A stretch of 63,924 nt of DNA from JAJXTN01 sp038230895 (GCA_038230895.1 JBBRMJ010000006.1:1-63924), one strand, 5' to 3'. Shown: positions 8,437 to 17,226, numbered from the stretch's first letter. Notes: a model not told the origin generated them from the sequence alone. Translations and numbers: made by a program.

Positions 8437-9588
8437 TTAATTATATTCCCAGGTGTCTTCCAATTTTAAAGCCGCTCCCCTTGTTGGGTCACTCCCTTTA
8501 ACGATAAACTGGGCTTTATTCTTCGTAAAACTTAAGAGTTCATTATTACTCAATTTAAAAAGTCCGGCCCCTATATAATACATACCCCCGTTGAACTGGC
8601 TTGCGTTTAAATAATATGTGGCTCGTCCGGCATGTATCAATGGCTTTGCATCTATTGTATTCATCTCAGCAATTGATATTCCGTCTTTTAGAACCGAGAT
8701 ACCTAAGTACATCTCTTCTTTTTGTTCTGATGCATAAGTGAGTTGCACAACTATGGTACTTTCTGCCCCCTCGTGTAGCTTGACTGATAACACATGTTTT
8801 TTAGATAATTCGGGTACCCCTGGCTTCTTTGCGCTCTGTCGTGTGCTCTCCATGTTTTCTTCGAGATATACGTCCGCAATCTCTGAAGGAGCACCTTGAT
8901 GTGTAAGATCACCGTTATCGATATAGACTGCTCTGTTACAGAATCTTCTTACAGCGTTCATATCATGCGATACAAAGATAACTGTTTTATTTTGTTGTTT
9001 TAGTTCTTCAAAATAGTTATAGCACTTTTGCTGAAAGGCCGCATCGCCTACTGCCAGGACTTCATCGAGTAACAAAATATCACTCTTAGCGCGAATGGCA
9101 ATAGAGAAGGCTAAGCGCACCTGCATACCAGAGGAGTAGTTTTTAAGTTTCTGATCCATGAAGCGTTTCAATTCTGCAAACTCAACTATGTCGTCATACA
9201 TTGTACTCATCTCTTTGCGGCTGAAGCCTAGCAATGCGCCGTTTAAGAAAATGTTTTCCCTCCCTGAAAGTTCTTGGTTAAAACCAACTCCCAATTCTAT
9301 AAATGGCGTAAGCTTACCATTGACTTGTATTGAGCCCTGGGTTGGTGAATATATTCCCGAGAGCAGCTTTAAGAGGGTACTTTTACCACTACCGTTGCGC
9401 CCGACAATACCGAAAAACTCACCCTTTTTTACATCAAATGATATGTCCTTAAGTGCTTGTTGCTTCTCAAAAGAACGTTTTCGCTTGTAGAAGTTTACAA
9501 CAGCACTCTTAAGGGTAGTTGTCTTCTCGTGTGGTAGCTTAAAAACTTTACTAACATGCTCAACCTTGATTGCGACGTCTTCATTCAT
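8437..9588 (-). CDS. wzt: Polysaccharide ABC exporter, ATP-binding subunit with Wzt-type C-domain
   Basis: The 383 residues start with an ABC ATPase: Walker A GRNGSGKST (63-71), signature YSSGMQVRL, Walker B ILLLDEVLAVGD and the switch VIFVSHD. Residues beyond about 250 form an extra beta-rich domain like the Wzt C-terminal domain that recognises the glycan's terminal modification. It would power export of the finished lipid-linked polysaccharide. It follows the permease by 2 bases. The C-domain suggests that the chain end is marked, which fits the methyltransferase further down the operon. Confidence 0.92.
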   Translation of the reverse strand: MNEDVAIKVEHVSKVFKLPHEKTTTLKSAVVNFYKRKRSFEKQQALKDISFDVKKGEFFGIVGRNGSGKSTLLKLLSGIYSPTQGSIQVNGKLTPFIELGVGFNQELSGRENIFLNGALLGFSRKEMSTMYDDIVEFAELKRFMDQKLKNYSSGMQVRLAFSIAIRAKSDILLLDEVLAVGDAAFQQKCYNYFEELKQQNKTVIFVSHDMNAVRRFCNRAVYIDNGDLTHQGAPSEIADVYLEENMESTRQSAKKPGVPELSKKHVLSVKLHEGAESTIVVQLTYASEQKEEMYLGISVLKDGISIAEMNTIDAKPLIHAGRATYYLNASQFNGGMYYIGAGLFKLSNNELLSFTKNKAQFIVKGSDPTRGAALKLEDTWEYN

Positions 9589-9590
9589 GG

Positions 9591-10391
9591 CTAGATGTTC
9601 TCCGCGAAGTATTTAGATTCTTTACGAAAATAACTGATGCCAATGAAAAGCACTAGTATGACAACTAGAAATGGTATGAGCTCGTACCAACCCCCCTGGA
9701 AAACTCTGTGAGCCGTCGTAGTCTGATGAGTAACTGCAGCATAGCGTGCATCTTGAATCGCCTGTGCCATAGGATTGAACAGTATAATCTTTTGAAATGT
9801 GAGGTTTGTAATAAGTGATAAGGGGTAAAGGATGGGCGTCAGGTAAAAGCCGGCCTGGAGCATCACTTCCCATATGTAACTAACGTCACGGAATTTTACA
9901 AAAGCCGCAGAAAGAAATAATGATAGGCCCAGCGCAAACATGTATACCTCAGCGAGGATAAGAGGCAACCAGAGTAGCGTACGCATGGGCTCTACGTGAT
10001 TAATTAGCATGAATACAGCGATGACAACTAAGTTTAAAAAGAGATTAATGAGTGCCGAGATACTGCTACTGAATATGATAATCCACCGAGGAATACGGAT
10101 TTTACGGATTAGGTCACCTCGACCAACAATCGATCCAAGGCCTTGAGCCGTCATCTCCAAAAAGAAATTCCACATAACGATGCCGAGCAGCAGATATACG
10201 GGATAGTGCGGTATGCCGTTACCGATTTTCAAGAATTTAACAAACACCACATACAGAATCAGAAATAGCAATAACGGGCGCAGTAACGACCAGGCGTAAC
10301 CGAGGGCTGAGCCCTGGTAGCGCAGCTTAAAATCTGTCCGAACTAGCTCGCTAACTAAGGCTCGGTTTTGTTTAGACACAAATCTCTTCAT
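9591..10391 (-). CDS. wzm: Polysaccharide ABC exporter, permease subunit
   Basis: The 266-residue protein is an ABC-2 type permease with about six membrane segments (first at roughly 33-55, last at roughly 238-256) and the typical amphipathic start LRYQGSALGYAWSLLRPL. It pairs with the ATPase directly downstream to export undecaprenyl-linked or other lipid-linked glycans (Wzm/TagG family). It is the first gene of the long minus-strand operon. A TATAAT box reads on the minus strand at 10407-10402, only about 10 bases before the ATG, so the transcript would be almost leaderless. Confidence 0.92.
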   Translation of the reverse strand: MKRFVSKQNRALVSELVRTDFKLRYQGSALGYAWSLLRPLLLFLILYVVFVKFLKIGNGIPHYPVYLLLGIVMWNFFLEMTAQGLGSIVGRGDLIRKIRIPRWIIIFSSSISALINLFLNLVVIAVFMLINHVEPMRTLLWLPLILAEVYMFALGLSLFLSAAFVKFRDVSYIWEVMLQAGFYLTPILYPLSLITNLTFQKIILFNPMAQAIQDARYAAVTHQTTTAHRVFQGGWYELIPFLVVILVLFIGISYFRKESKYFAENI

Positions 10392-10400
10392 TTATTAGGG

Positions 10401-10407
10401 TATTATA
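10401..10407. promoter_or_regulatory. Shared -10 element for divergent genes
   Basis: The only 17 bases between the ABC permease (minus) and the glycosyltransferase (plus) contain TATTATA. Read on the plus strand this is TATTAT; on the minus strand it is TATAAT. Two divergent promoters would therefore use overlapping -10 boxes, so only one polymerase could melt the site at a time. No clear -35 was fixed for either side. Confidence 0.45.
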
Positions 10408-10408
10408 G

Positions 10409-11449
10409 ATGAAGAAAGACGGTAAGTCGATGCAAACCCCATATGTGATAGTCCCGAACTGGAATGGAAAAGATGGTCTGAAAACCTGTTTGGATTCTTT
10501 GCGAGCTCAGACCCTCAAACCACATGTCATCGTCGTGGAGAACGGCTCTACGGACGGCTCAATCGAATATATCGAGTCGGAGTATCCTGAAGTTGAGCTC
10601 ATAAAACATAATGTCAATAAGGGTTACGCCGGGGGCGTCAATCCGGGGTTCAAGCGGGCCATCGACGACGGTACCACCTATGCTGCACCCTTCAACAATG
10701 ACGCTGTCGCTGATAAAAACTGGCTGAAACATTTGGTGGAATTCATGGATAAGAACCCCGGCGTTGGGATCGCGACCTGTAAGGTGTTAACCGCTGACGG
10801 AAAAGCTATGGACAGCACCGGAGACTGGTACACGAATTGGGGCTTACCGTATCCTCGTGGCCGGGGTGAGACTGACATCACCAAATACGATAACAACACT
10901 GTTGTCTTTGGTGCCAGTGGCGCGGCCAGTCTCTACCGTGTCTCGATGTTGGATGAAGTCGGATTGTTGGATGAGGCCTTCTTCGCCTATTACGAGGACG
11001 TAGATCTCAGTTTTCGGGCCCAGTTAGCGGGCTGGAAAGTGTCATTCGTTCCCGCATCAATCGTCTATCACGAGATTAGCACCACCAGCAATAAGATAAA
11101 AGGTTTCACAACCTATCAGACCATGAAGAACCTGCCGGTTTTGTTGTATAAGAATGTCCCACGGCGCTACTTATGGCGTATTGGTTGGCGCTTCACCATC
11201 GCTCATACCCTCTTCTTTTTGAAGTCTTTCACCCGCAAACAAGGCTGGATAGCCATTAAGGGTGATATGAGGGGTACGCACATGTTGTTTGCTGCCCATA
11301 AACAGCGCAAACAGATCCAATCAAGCAAGAAGGTCTCTGACGTGTACATCTGGAGCATGCTAACCCACGATTTGCCGCCCAACGCTCATGCGCTGCGAAA
11401 ATTACGAGCCGTGTGGTGGAAACTCACCTTCCACCGAAATGCATCATGA
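10409..11449 (+). CDS. Glycosyltransferase family 2 (rhamnosyltransferase-like)
   Basis: The 346-residue protein contains IVPNWNGKDGLKTCLDSL, ENGSTDGS, FNNDAVADKNWL and YYEDVDLSFRAQLAGW, the core motifs of the WbbL-like branch of GT2, followed by a C-terminal hydrophobic helix-rich part. It likely adds a deoxyhexose or similar sugar to a lipid-linked glycan. With the -10 box at 10401-10406, the mRNA would begin near 10413, so the in-frame ATG at 10430 (MQTPYVIVPNWNG) may be the true start; I keep the longer frame and flag the doubt. The gene overlaps the next by 4 bases. Confidence 0.88.
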   Translation: MKKDGKSMQTPYVIVPNWNGKDGLKTCLDSLRAQTLKPHVIVVENGSTDGSIEYIESEYPEVELIKHNVNKGYAGGVNPGFKRAIDDGTTYAAPFNNDAVADKNWLKHLVEFMDKNPGVGIATCKVLTADGKAMDSTGDWYTNWGLPYPRGRGETDITKYDNNTVVFGASGAASLYRVSMLDEVGLLDEAFFAYYEDVDLSFRAQLAGWKVSFVPASIVYHEISTTSNKIKGFTTYQTMKNLPVLLYKNVPRRYLWRIGWRFTIAHTLFFLKSFTRKQGWIAIKGDMRGTHMLFAAHKQRKQIQSSKKVSDVYIWSMLTHDLPPNAHALRKLRAVWWKLTFHRNAS

Positions 11450-12537
11450 AAATCGTTATCGATGCCCGCGAACTACGCACCAGCACCGGGCGCTATGTGG
11501 AGCGCCTGCTCAACTATCTGCAGCAGATTGATACCGCGCATGATTACGTCGTGTTGCTGAAGCCGCAAGACGTGGCAGGATGGCAGCCAAGCAATCCTCG
11601 GTTCACGACTTTAGCTACGCCGTACAAAGAATTCACAATCGATGAACAGCGAGCACTAAAAAAGCAGATCGAGGGTCTCAAGCCAGATCTCGTGCATTTC
11701 AGCATGGTGCAGCAGCCAATCTGGTACAAAGGTAAGGTTGTGACGACGATTCATGATTTAACCACTGTTCGATTTGTGAACCCCGATAAAAACCCGGTGG
11801 TTTTCAAGCTGAAACAACAAGTATACAAATATGTCATTCGGCGGGCAGCTCATAAATCATCGGCTCTCTTTGTTCCGACCGAGTACGTCAAAACTGATGT
11901 CGCAAATTTTGCACACATTAATCCTCAGAGAATCACGGTGACCTACGAAGCCGCCGACTTCATACCGAAACATGGTGAGCCAGTCGATGCCTTGATGCAT
12001 GACCAGTTCATCATGTATGTCGGGCGTCCGACACCACACAAGAATTTGGAACGGCTGATAGAGGCCTTCGCGTTACTACAAACCCAGCACCCCAACCTGA
12101 AACTGGCTTTGGCTGGTAAAACGGATAATAACTATCGTCGGATCGAAGCAGCCGTCCAGACCAAAAGGCTCCGTAATGTAGTCTTTACCGACTTCGTCAG
12201 CGACCAACAACTGCGCTGGCTGTATGAGCATTGCTCCGCCTATGTCTTCCCTTCATTGAGCGAGGGCTTCGGTTTGCCTGGTCTGGAGGCCATGGCGCAC
12301 GGTGCACCAGTGGTCAGCAGTAACGCCACCTGCTTGCCTGAGATCTACGGCGACGCCGCGCATTACTTCGACCCTTTAGATGTGCCGGCAATGGCAAATG
12401 CCATCAACGAAGTGCTGACTGATTCTGGGTTACGCCAAAGCTTAATTGCTGCTGGAAAGCAAAAGGCCAGTACTTACTCGTGGCAACGTACAGCTGAACA
12501 GACCCTCGCCGTCTACAAACAAGTCCTGGGAGAATAA
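11446..12537 (+). CDS. Glycosyltransferase family 4
   Basis: The 363-residue protein starts at the ATG inside the ATGA overlap with the upstream gene (an in-frame earlier start at 11413 lies wholly inside that gene). Motifs: MKIVIDAREL at the start, FIMYVGRPTPHKNLERLIEAF, LALAGKTDN, VFTDFVSDQQLRWLYEHCSAYVFPSLSEGFGLPGLEAMAHGAPVV, the last holding the E-x7-E pair of retaining GT4 enzymes. It would extend a surface glycan using an NDP-sugar. Translational coupling to the GT2 gene suggests that the two act on the same product. Confidence 0.92.
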   Translation: MKIVIDARELRTSTGRYVERLLNYLQQIDTAHDYVVLLKPQDVAGWQPSNPRFTTLATPYKEFTIDEQRALKKQIEGLKPDLVHFSMVQQPIWYKGKVVTTIHDLTTVRFVNPDKNPVVFKLKQQVYKYVIRRAAHKSSALFVPTEYVKTDVANFAHINPQRITVTYEAADFIPKHGEPVDALMHDQFIMYVGRPTPHKNLERLIEAFALLQTQHPNLKLALAGKTDNNYRRIEAAVQTKRLRNVVFTDFVSDQQLRWLYEHCSAYVFPSLSEGFGLPGLEAMAHGAPVVSSNATCLPEIYGDAAHYFDPLDVPAMANAINEVLTDSGLRQSLIAAGKQKASTYSWQRTAEQTLAVYKQVLGE

Positions 12538-12546
12538 GCTCGCAGG

Positions 12547-12810
12547 TTACTTCTGGTAGACATCGCTTCTATGCTGGACTCGAAGAATGACTATGCGGTT
12601 GGCCTCGATGTCGAATAGCACTCGATAGCTGCCTACTCTGAAGCGATATTGCGCATCAGCTGGCTTTGTCAGTGGCTTTGCGAAACTGAGTGGATCGTCT
12701 TGAGCAGCAAAAAACGCAAGTTTTTTCCCGAGTCTTTGCCGAATCTGGGGTGGTAAAGCCTGTATATCTTTGACGGCAGGCTTTTTGTAAAACAGCGTGA
12801 AGCTCGCCAC
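12547..12810 (-). CDS. RelE/ParE-family toxin of a type II toxin-antitoxin pair
   Basis: The 87-residue basic protein has the RelE fold signature: FYKKPAVKDIQALPPQIRQRL, YRFRVGSYRVLFDI and a C-terminal ILRVQHRSDVYQ, where RelE-type toxins carry the RNA-contacting Arg/His/Tyr residues. It probably cleaves mRNA at the ribosome when free of antitoxin. Its first base is the last base of the antitoxin gene, the usual coupled order antitoxin then toxin. The end lies 9 bases from the convergent glycosyltransferase gene. Confidence 0.9.
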   Translation of the reverse strand: MASFTLFYKKPAVKDIQALPPQIRQRLGKKLAFFAAQDDPLSFAKPLTKPADAQYRFRVGSYRVLFDIEANRIVILRVQHRSDVYQK

Positions 12811-13052
12811 TACAGCTCCCCAAACACCTCTTCGTGACTAAAGTAGGCTTGGCTGCTTCGAGCCTCCTTAATGCTGCGGAGATAGGCTGGGTCACTGGCG
12901 GCCAACAGATCTTCAAGTTGATCAAGATCAATCAGCGCCCGTTCTTTTTTCCCACGGCGAGTGACAATCAGGATCTGGTTACCATCAATTGAGTCAAGCG
13001 CGTCAGCCAGATTTGTTCTCAACGCTGAGGCCGAGATAGTTTTACTGCTCAT
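12810..13052 (-). CDS. Phd/YefM-type antitoxin
   Basis: The 80-residue protein starts with SKTISASALRTNLADALDSI and LIVTRRGKKERALIDLDQLEDLL, the N-terminal DNA-binding fold of Phd/YefM antitoxins, and ends in an acidic toxin-binding tail. It would neutralise the downstream RelE-like toxin and repress the shared promoter. A ribosome site AGGAG ends 6 bases before the ATG, and a TACTAT -10 box lies just before that at 13069-13064, so the leader is very short. Confidence 0.88.
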   Translation of the reverse strand: MSSKTISASALRTNLADALDSIDGNQILIVTRRGKKERALIDLDQLEDLLAASDPAYLRSIKEARSSQAYFSHEEVFGEL

Positions 13053-13124
13053 TGTGAGCTCCTATAGTACGGTTTAGTATTACATTTTAATTGTACGCTT
13101 CATGGCGCTGCCATGCAAGTACTC

Positions 13125-13652
13125 TTAAGCGTGTTCAGCCGGTGTTTCGTGTTCGGTGTCAGTTGTTTCTGGCGGTGAAGCGGTGTCATCACCAGTAGCC
13201 TTCAGGACAATGTGGCGGTCTCGGCCATCACCGACTGATTCGCTGGTCAGATTATATTCAGCAGCCAGCTGGTGAATAATGCGGCGGTCGGCAGCGTTCA
13301 TTGGCTCGAGGTCCATTGGCTCACCACTGTCGCGGACGTGTTTGACCCAGTCTTCAGCGCGTTCACGGAGACGATCAGCCCGTTGCTTCTTGTATTCGGC
13401 GATGTCGACATTGATGCGGTTATGCTCAAAATCGTTATTCTTCAGGGCGGTGCTGGTCAGGTATTGCAGTGAGCGCATGTTCTCGCCTTGCTGGCCGATG
13501 AGAAAACCATTGAGGTGGGTGCTGGGAACATTCAATTGAATTACTTCGTCATCACTGGTCGCGTGAACATCGGTGTTCAGGCCGAAGAATGACAGCAAAT
13601 CTTCCAGATATTTCTTGGCGAACTGGATTGCCTCTTCCATCGATTGATTCAT
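13125..13652 (-). CDS. khpB: RNA-binding protein KhpB/Jag (KH and R3H domains)
   Basis: The 175-residue protein has a KH domain with GFLIGQQGENMRSLQYL in its first half and an R3H domain in its second half (RADRLRERAEDWVKHV ... EPMNAADRRIIHQLA ... GRDRHIVL), then an acidic, disordered tail. The long N-terminal Jag_N part of Firmicutes proteins is missing. It binds RNA and is linked to cell elongation and division control in Gram-positive bacteria. It sits in the conserved rpmH-rnpA-yidC-khpB order, 3 bases after yidC. Confidence 0.93.
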   Translation of the reverse strand: MNQSMEEAIQFAKKYLEDLLSFFGLNTDVHATSDDEVIQLNVPSTHLNGFLIGQQGENMRSLQYLTSTALKNNDFEHNRINVDIAEYKKQRADRLRERAEDWVKHVRDSGEPMDLEPMNAADRRIIHQLAAEYNLTSESVGDGRDRHIVLKATGDDTASPPETTDTEHETPAEHA

Positions 13653-13655
13653 GGC

Positions 13656-14603
13656 TCATCTCCTCTTCTTTTTAGATGATTTTTTGGGTTTAGAAGAGGG
13701 TTTTTTGACTTTTGGCATTGGGTTCGTGGCAGGTGTAACAAGTTCGGCCTCAGGGATTGCGGATAGGTCCTTGGACGGAGCATCAGCCAGCGCTTCCATT
13801 TCAGTTTCGTCACGGCGCAGCACGATGCCTTGTTGGATGAGCGCGACAACCCCTCCAGTTAGCCAGTAGAGGCTGAGAGCTGAAGGCAGGCTGACGGTAA
13901 ATATGAAAACCATGACGGGCAATAAGTACTGGGTACTGCGACCGACGGCGCCGTTGATTTCGCTTTGGTCAGCTTGTTTACCCTGTCCAGCCTCACGCAA
14001 GATAGCCCGAAGGCTACGCTGGTCAGGGCTGGAGGGCATGAGCTGCTTGGCTTGAAAATACTGGGCGACGGCACTGCCCAGCACGATGACCATAGCTGGC
14101 CAGTAGATACCGCCGTGAGCCAGCGCGCTGCGGTTGAGGTTCACGACTCCTAGGAGGGTGTTATCAAACTGGTGAATGTTGCCTGAAAGCGTGTGGATCC
14201 AGCTAAGGTTTTGGACGAAGGGGTAGGCGAAATTGACCAAGCTGTGTGGATCGTTAATGACCCTGCGTAACCCGCTGTACAGACCGATTAGGACGATAAG
14301 TTGGACGATGAGAATTGGGAAGGTGCCAAAGGGGTTAATGCCACGCTCCTTGTAGAGCTCCATCAACATTTGAGACTCTTTCTGACGATTGCCTTTCGTC
14401 GCGGCCTTGATCTTCTTGAGTTCAGGTTGCAACTTGCGCATAGCGCGAGCTTGGTGCAGCTGCTTCTTGATGAGCGGCCAGAGCAAGAGACGAATGATAA
14501 TCGTGAAAATGATCAGCGCTAGACCAAAATTGTGGCCGGGTAAGAGGGCGTAGACTATCACTAATAGGTTGAAAATTGGTTGGACGATAAGCGTCGTAAA
14601 CAT
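13656..14603 (-). CDS. yidC: Membrane protein insertase YidC/Oxa1
   Basis: The 315-residue protein has five or so membrane helices, the 60KD_IMP core (FTIIIRLLLWPLIKKQLHQARAMRKLQPELKKIKAA), and a very basic tail ending KPKKSSKKKRR that could touch the ribosome. It inserts membrane proteins with or without SecYEG. The first helix begins right at the N-terminus and no lipoprotein cysteine is seen. It lies 3 bases after rnpA in the classical origin-proximal operon. Confidence 0.95.
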   Translation of the reverse strand: MFTTLIVQPIFNLLVIVYALLPGHNFGLALIIFTIIIRLLLWPLIKKQLHQARAMRKLQPELKKIKAATKGNRQKESQMLMELYKERGINPFGTFPILIVQLIVLIGLYSGLRRVINDPHSLVNFAYPFVQNLSWIHTLSGNIHQFDNTLLGVVNLNRSALAHGGIYWPAMVIVLGSAVAQYFQAKQLMPSSPDQRSLRAILREAGQGKQADQSEINGAVGRSTQYLLPVMVFIFTVSLPSALSLYWLTGGVVALIQQGIVLRRDETEMEALADAPSKDLSAIPEAELVTPATNPMPKVKKPSSKPKKSSKKKRR

Positions 14604-14606
14604 GGG

Positions 14607-15023
14607 CTAATTGCTCCCTTCGGATTTAACTATAGCATGGCCTCCGTTAGCCGAGTGATCTGGGTGGCCTGGGTGACCCAGCTGACGCAAGGCTTTCTGA
14701 ATCAAACTACCAACGCTAGCTTCTAAACCAGCCGGTGGAAGATTGGCCAGCTCGACATCGAACACAGTAAACATCAGGTCGATGCCGAGTGGCAAGTCGG
14801 GGGCCTGCTGCCGGACGACTTCGAAGATTCGGCGTCGAATCCGATTGCGCACCACGGCCGATTTACTGACCTTGCGACTAACAACCACTGCCAGGCGATA
14901 TGGCCTTTGGTTATCACGATATTGGAACTTGAGGCTTAGCTGTGGGCTGCGAACGGTCTGGCCACGTTGGTACATGGCTCGCAGACCACCATAGCCGTGA
15001 AAACGATGGAGGCGATTGATCAT
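14607..15023 (-). CDS. rnpA: Ribonuclease P protein component
   Basis: The 138-residue protein has the RnpA RNR motif SKSAVVRNRIRRRIFEVVR, preceded by RLAVVVSRKV. With the RNase P RNA it removes 5' leaders from pre-tRNAs. The C-terminal part is longer than usual (HPGHPDHSANGGH), rich in His and Gly, without known function. The RNA partner gene is not in this window. It follows rpmH as in most bacteria. Confidence 0.95.
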   Translation of the reverse strand: MINRLHRFHGYGGLRAMYQRGQTVRSPQLSLKFQYRDNQRPYRLAVVVSRKVSKSAVVRNRIRRRIFEVVRQQAPDLPLGIDLMFTVFDVELANLPPAGLEASVGSLIQKALRQLGHPGHPDHSANGGHAIVKSEGSN

Positions 15024-15116
15024 AGGATTAGTTTATCGTTTTTGATTGGTAGTTGATAGGGGTCGCGTTGCACAAGCGACAGATCTATACACTAAAAACA
15101 GCAATCGATAAACGGT

Positions 15117-15254
15117 TTAGGCAGACAGCTTAGCGCGGCCTTTATTGCGGCGACGCTTCAGCACGGCGCGACCAGCTCGGTCTTTCATGCGATGCATGAA
15201 GCCGTGTTCTTTGGCTCGGCTGCGCTTTTTGGGTTGGTAGGTTCGCTTTGGCAT
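15117..15254 (-). CDS. rpmH: 50S ribosomal protein L34
   Basis: The 45-residue protein begins MPKRTYQPKKRSRAKEHGF and ends RRRNKGRAKLSA, the standard L34 pattern, with the family's MHRMKDRAGRAVLKRRR core. It is part of the large ribosomal subunit. It starts the leftward origin operon rpmH-rnpA-yidC-khpB. A TAGAGT hexamer lies 8 bases upstream of the ATG on the minus strand and could be a -10 box for a nearly leaderless transcript. Confidence 0.96.
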   Translation of the reverse strand: MPKRTYQPKKRSRAKEHGFMHRMKDRAGRAVLKRRRNKGRAKLSA

Positions 15255-15581
15255 ACCGGACTACTCTACCATACTCTGTTAATTATGGCTAGAGGCACCC
15301 TTTTGGCGCTGCTGAGGCCCATGATGCGTACTGAAGCTGGTGCGATCCCTTGAACAGTCTCGGAAGGGGGTAAAATTGACAATATTTACCCTCCAATCTG
15401 GGATAGTTATCCCCTGAAGTAAGACTATTGTCCACAGATTAACAGATGTGGTCACGATCTGTGCATAAACTCACCCCAAGCTGAGTGATTTTATCAATTC
15501 ATCCCACTTTATCCGAGAAACATGTGGAAAACTTCTGAGAAGTCAGGTATATTTAGTCAACAATAAGGAGCGGTAGACAGA
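15255..15581. other. Probable replication origin (oriC), rpmH-dnaA spacer
   Basis: This 327-base gene-free stretch separates the leftward rpmH operon from rightward dnaA. It holds a perfect DnaA box (TTATGCACA, minus strand, 15468-15460) and two single-mismatch boxes, TTGTCCACA (15428-15436, plus) and TTTTCCACA (15531-15523, minus), with an A+T-rich TTTTATCAATT between them. The divergence of gene strands here is typical of a chromosomal origin. An AAGGAG ribosome site for dnaA lies at its right end. Confidence 0.6.
15460..15468 (-). promoter_or_regulatory. DnaA box, consensus TTATGCACA
   Basis: The plus strand reads TGTGCATAA, the complement of TTATGCACA, an exact match to the TTATNCACA consensus. 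It lies 114 bases before the dnaA start and may serve both initiation and autoregulation of dnaA. Confidence 0.6.
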
Positions 15582-16958
15582 ATGCAGCAAGATGGTCTGT
15601 GGCAGGCAGTCCTCGGTGAAATTGAACTCTCAGTTTCCAGAGGTAATTTCGTGACCTGGTTTAAGAATACCGTGCTACTAAAGCATGCGGGCGGCAATGT
15701 CGTTGTTGGCGTGCCAAATATCTTTATTAAGCAGCAGCTCGAGCGCAAATATAATGATCTCGTGGTGGAAACTCTCCATAAGAATGGTGTGGAGGTTCAG
15801 ACCATTGAATATAAAATTTCTGCGCCCTCCGCGCCACGCCCTGTCGACCAGCCTGTCCAATTGCCAACTGAGCGCTCCGGCCTTGATCATGAACTTACGA
15901 GTTCCAAGCCTGGCTCTGCCAACAGCCTCGCCCACTCCTACCGGCAGGGACTGAATGAGCGCTATACTTTCGACAACTTCATCGTTGGTGCTAGTAACGA
16001 GCTGGCTTTTGCAGCCTGCCAAGCCGTAGCCACCGCACCCGGCACCAAGTACAACCCACTCTTCTTATATGGTGGTGTCGGCATCGGCAAAACGCACCTA
16101 ATCCAGGCGGTCGGTAATGTCATCGCTGCCCGCGAGCCAGGCGCCAAGATTCTGTATATCTCCACCGAGCAATTCGTTCAGGAATTTGTTGATGCGCTGC
16201 GCTTCCGCAAAACCGCTGATTTCGCCGGTTTCTACCGCACCGCCGACGTTTTAATCGTCGATGATGTGCAATTCATCGCTGGTAAAGAGAAGATGCAAGA
16301 GGAGTTCTTCCACACCTTCAACGCCCTCCACCAGGCCAATAAACAGATCATCATCAGCTCCGATAAGCCGCCCAAGGACATCGCTACGCTTGAAGATCGT
16401 CTGCGGTCGCGCTTCGTCGGTGGTATGAGCATCGATATGCAGAACCCCGATTTTGAAACCCGTTGCGCCATTGTCCAGACCAAGGCGCAAGGTCACGATG
16501 TCAGACTCCCCCAAGATGTGGTTGAATACCTGGCCAACAATGTGCAGACCAATATCCGTGAGCTTGAAGGTGCATTGAACCAACTCCTGGCGTTCTGTGA
16601 GATGCGTGGTTTGGAACCAAACTTAGCCATCGCCTCAAGCCTGCTCAGTGTCAGTAAGTCCCGACCAAAGCACTTGAGTGCCAAACAGATCATCGAGCGC
16701 ACCGCTCGGCACTTCCAAATCCCCATGGACGATATCCTCGGGCCCAAGCGTGACAAGGACATCGTTGTGCCGCGCCAAATCGCCATGTATATGTTGCGCA
16801 GTGAGCTGCATCTCAGTTTCCCAAAGATTGCCCATGAACTTGGCCGCAAAGATCACACGACTGCTATCCACTCAGTCGACAAAATCGAGAAAGAAGTGCG
16901 GGTCGATGCTGCCATGCGCATGGCAATTTCTGAAATTAAGGAGCATTTGTATGCGTAA
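15582..16958 (+). CDS. dnaA: Chromosomal replication initiator DnaA
   Basis: The 458-residue protein has the full four-domain plan: domain I (1-75), a linker, the AAA+ core with Walker A GGVGIGKTH (164-172) and Walker B VLIVDDVQF (about 223-231), and domain IV with the DnaA signature region ELGRKDHTTAIHSV near residue 425. It binds DnaA boxes and opens oriC. The ATG follows an AAGGAG site by 11 bases. It is the first of dnaA-dnaN-recF in the standard origin order. Confidence 0.98.
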   Translation: MQQDGLWQAVLGEIELSVSRGNFVTWFKNTVLLKHAGGNVVVGVPNIFIKQQLERKYNDLVVETLHKNGVEVQTIEYKISAPSAPRPVDQPVQLPTERSGLDHELTSSKPGSANSLAHSYRQGLNERYTFDNFIVGASNELAFAACQAVATAPGTKYNPLFLYGGVGIGKTHLIQAVGNVIAAREPGAKILYISTEQFVQEFVDALRFRKTADFAGFYRTADVLIVDDVQFIAGKEKMQEEFFHTFNALHQANKQIIISSDKPPKDIATLEDRLRSRFVGGMSIDMQNPDFETRCAIVQTKAQGHDVRLPQDVVEYLANNVQTNIRELEGALNQLLAFCEMRGLEPNLAIASSLLSVSKSRPKHLSAKQIIERTARHFQIPMDDILGPKRDKDIVVPRQIAMYMLRSELHLSFPKIAHELGRKDHTTAIHSVDKIEKEVRVDAAMRMAISEIKEHLYA

Positions 16959-17226
16959 TCGCCTGCGGACAAGTTGGGGAAAGATGGTGGGTAACATCCG
17001 CGTCGCTCTGCCTTTACCCACAATCAACCTGCCTGCCAATGCCAAGGCTGTGGGTATGTACGCTGTTTTATCCGCTGTCATCAGCCATTTGTACCAGCCG
17101 TTCTCCACTGCTCAAAAGCAACATTTCCATCTGTTAGACGGACAGTTCTACCCATCATCCACAGGTCCTATAATAACGACGACAAAGTATATAAACTTAT
17201 TACTTGTTAATAACGCAGGAGTATAA
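16959..17226. other. dnaA-dnaN spacer with weak DnaA-box-like sites
   Basis: No gene is visible in these 268 bases. Two sequences differ from TTATCCACA by one base: TTACCCACA at 17014-17022 and TCATCCACA at 17155-17163. Some bacteria use the dnaA-dnaN spacer as part of a two-part origin. The right end is A+T-rich (TATATAAAC near 17188) and probably contains the dnaN promoter, followed by GCAGGAG as ribosome site. Confidence 0.4.

Noticed and set aside
16678..17226. 182-residue open frame running from dnaA into the dnaN spacer
   Set aside because: Its first half is dnaA in another frame and its second half shows no domain or ribosome site; the spacer looks like origin or promoter DNA.
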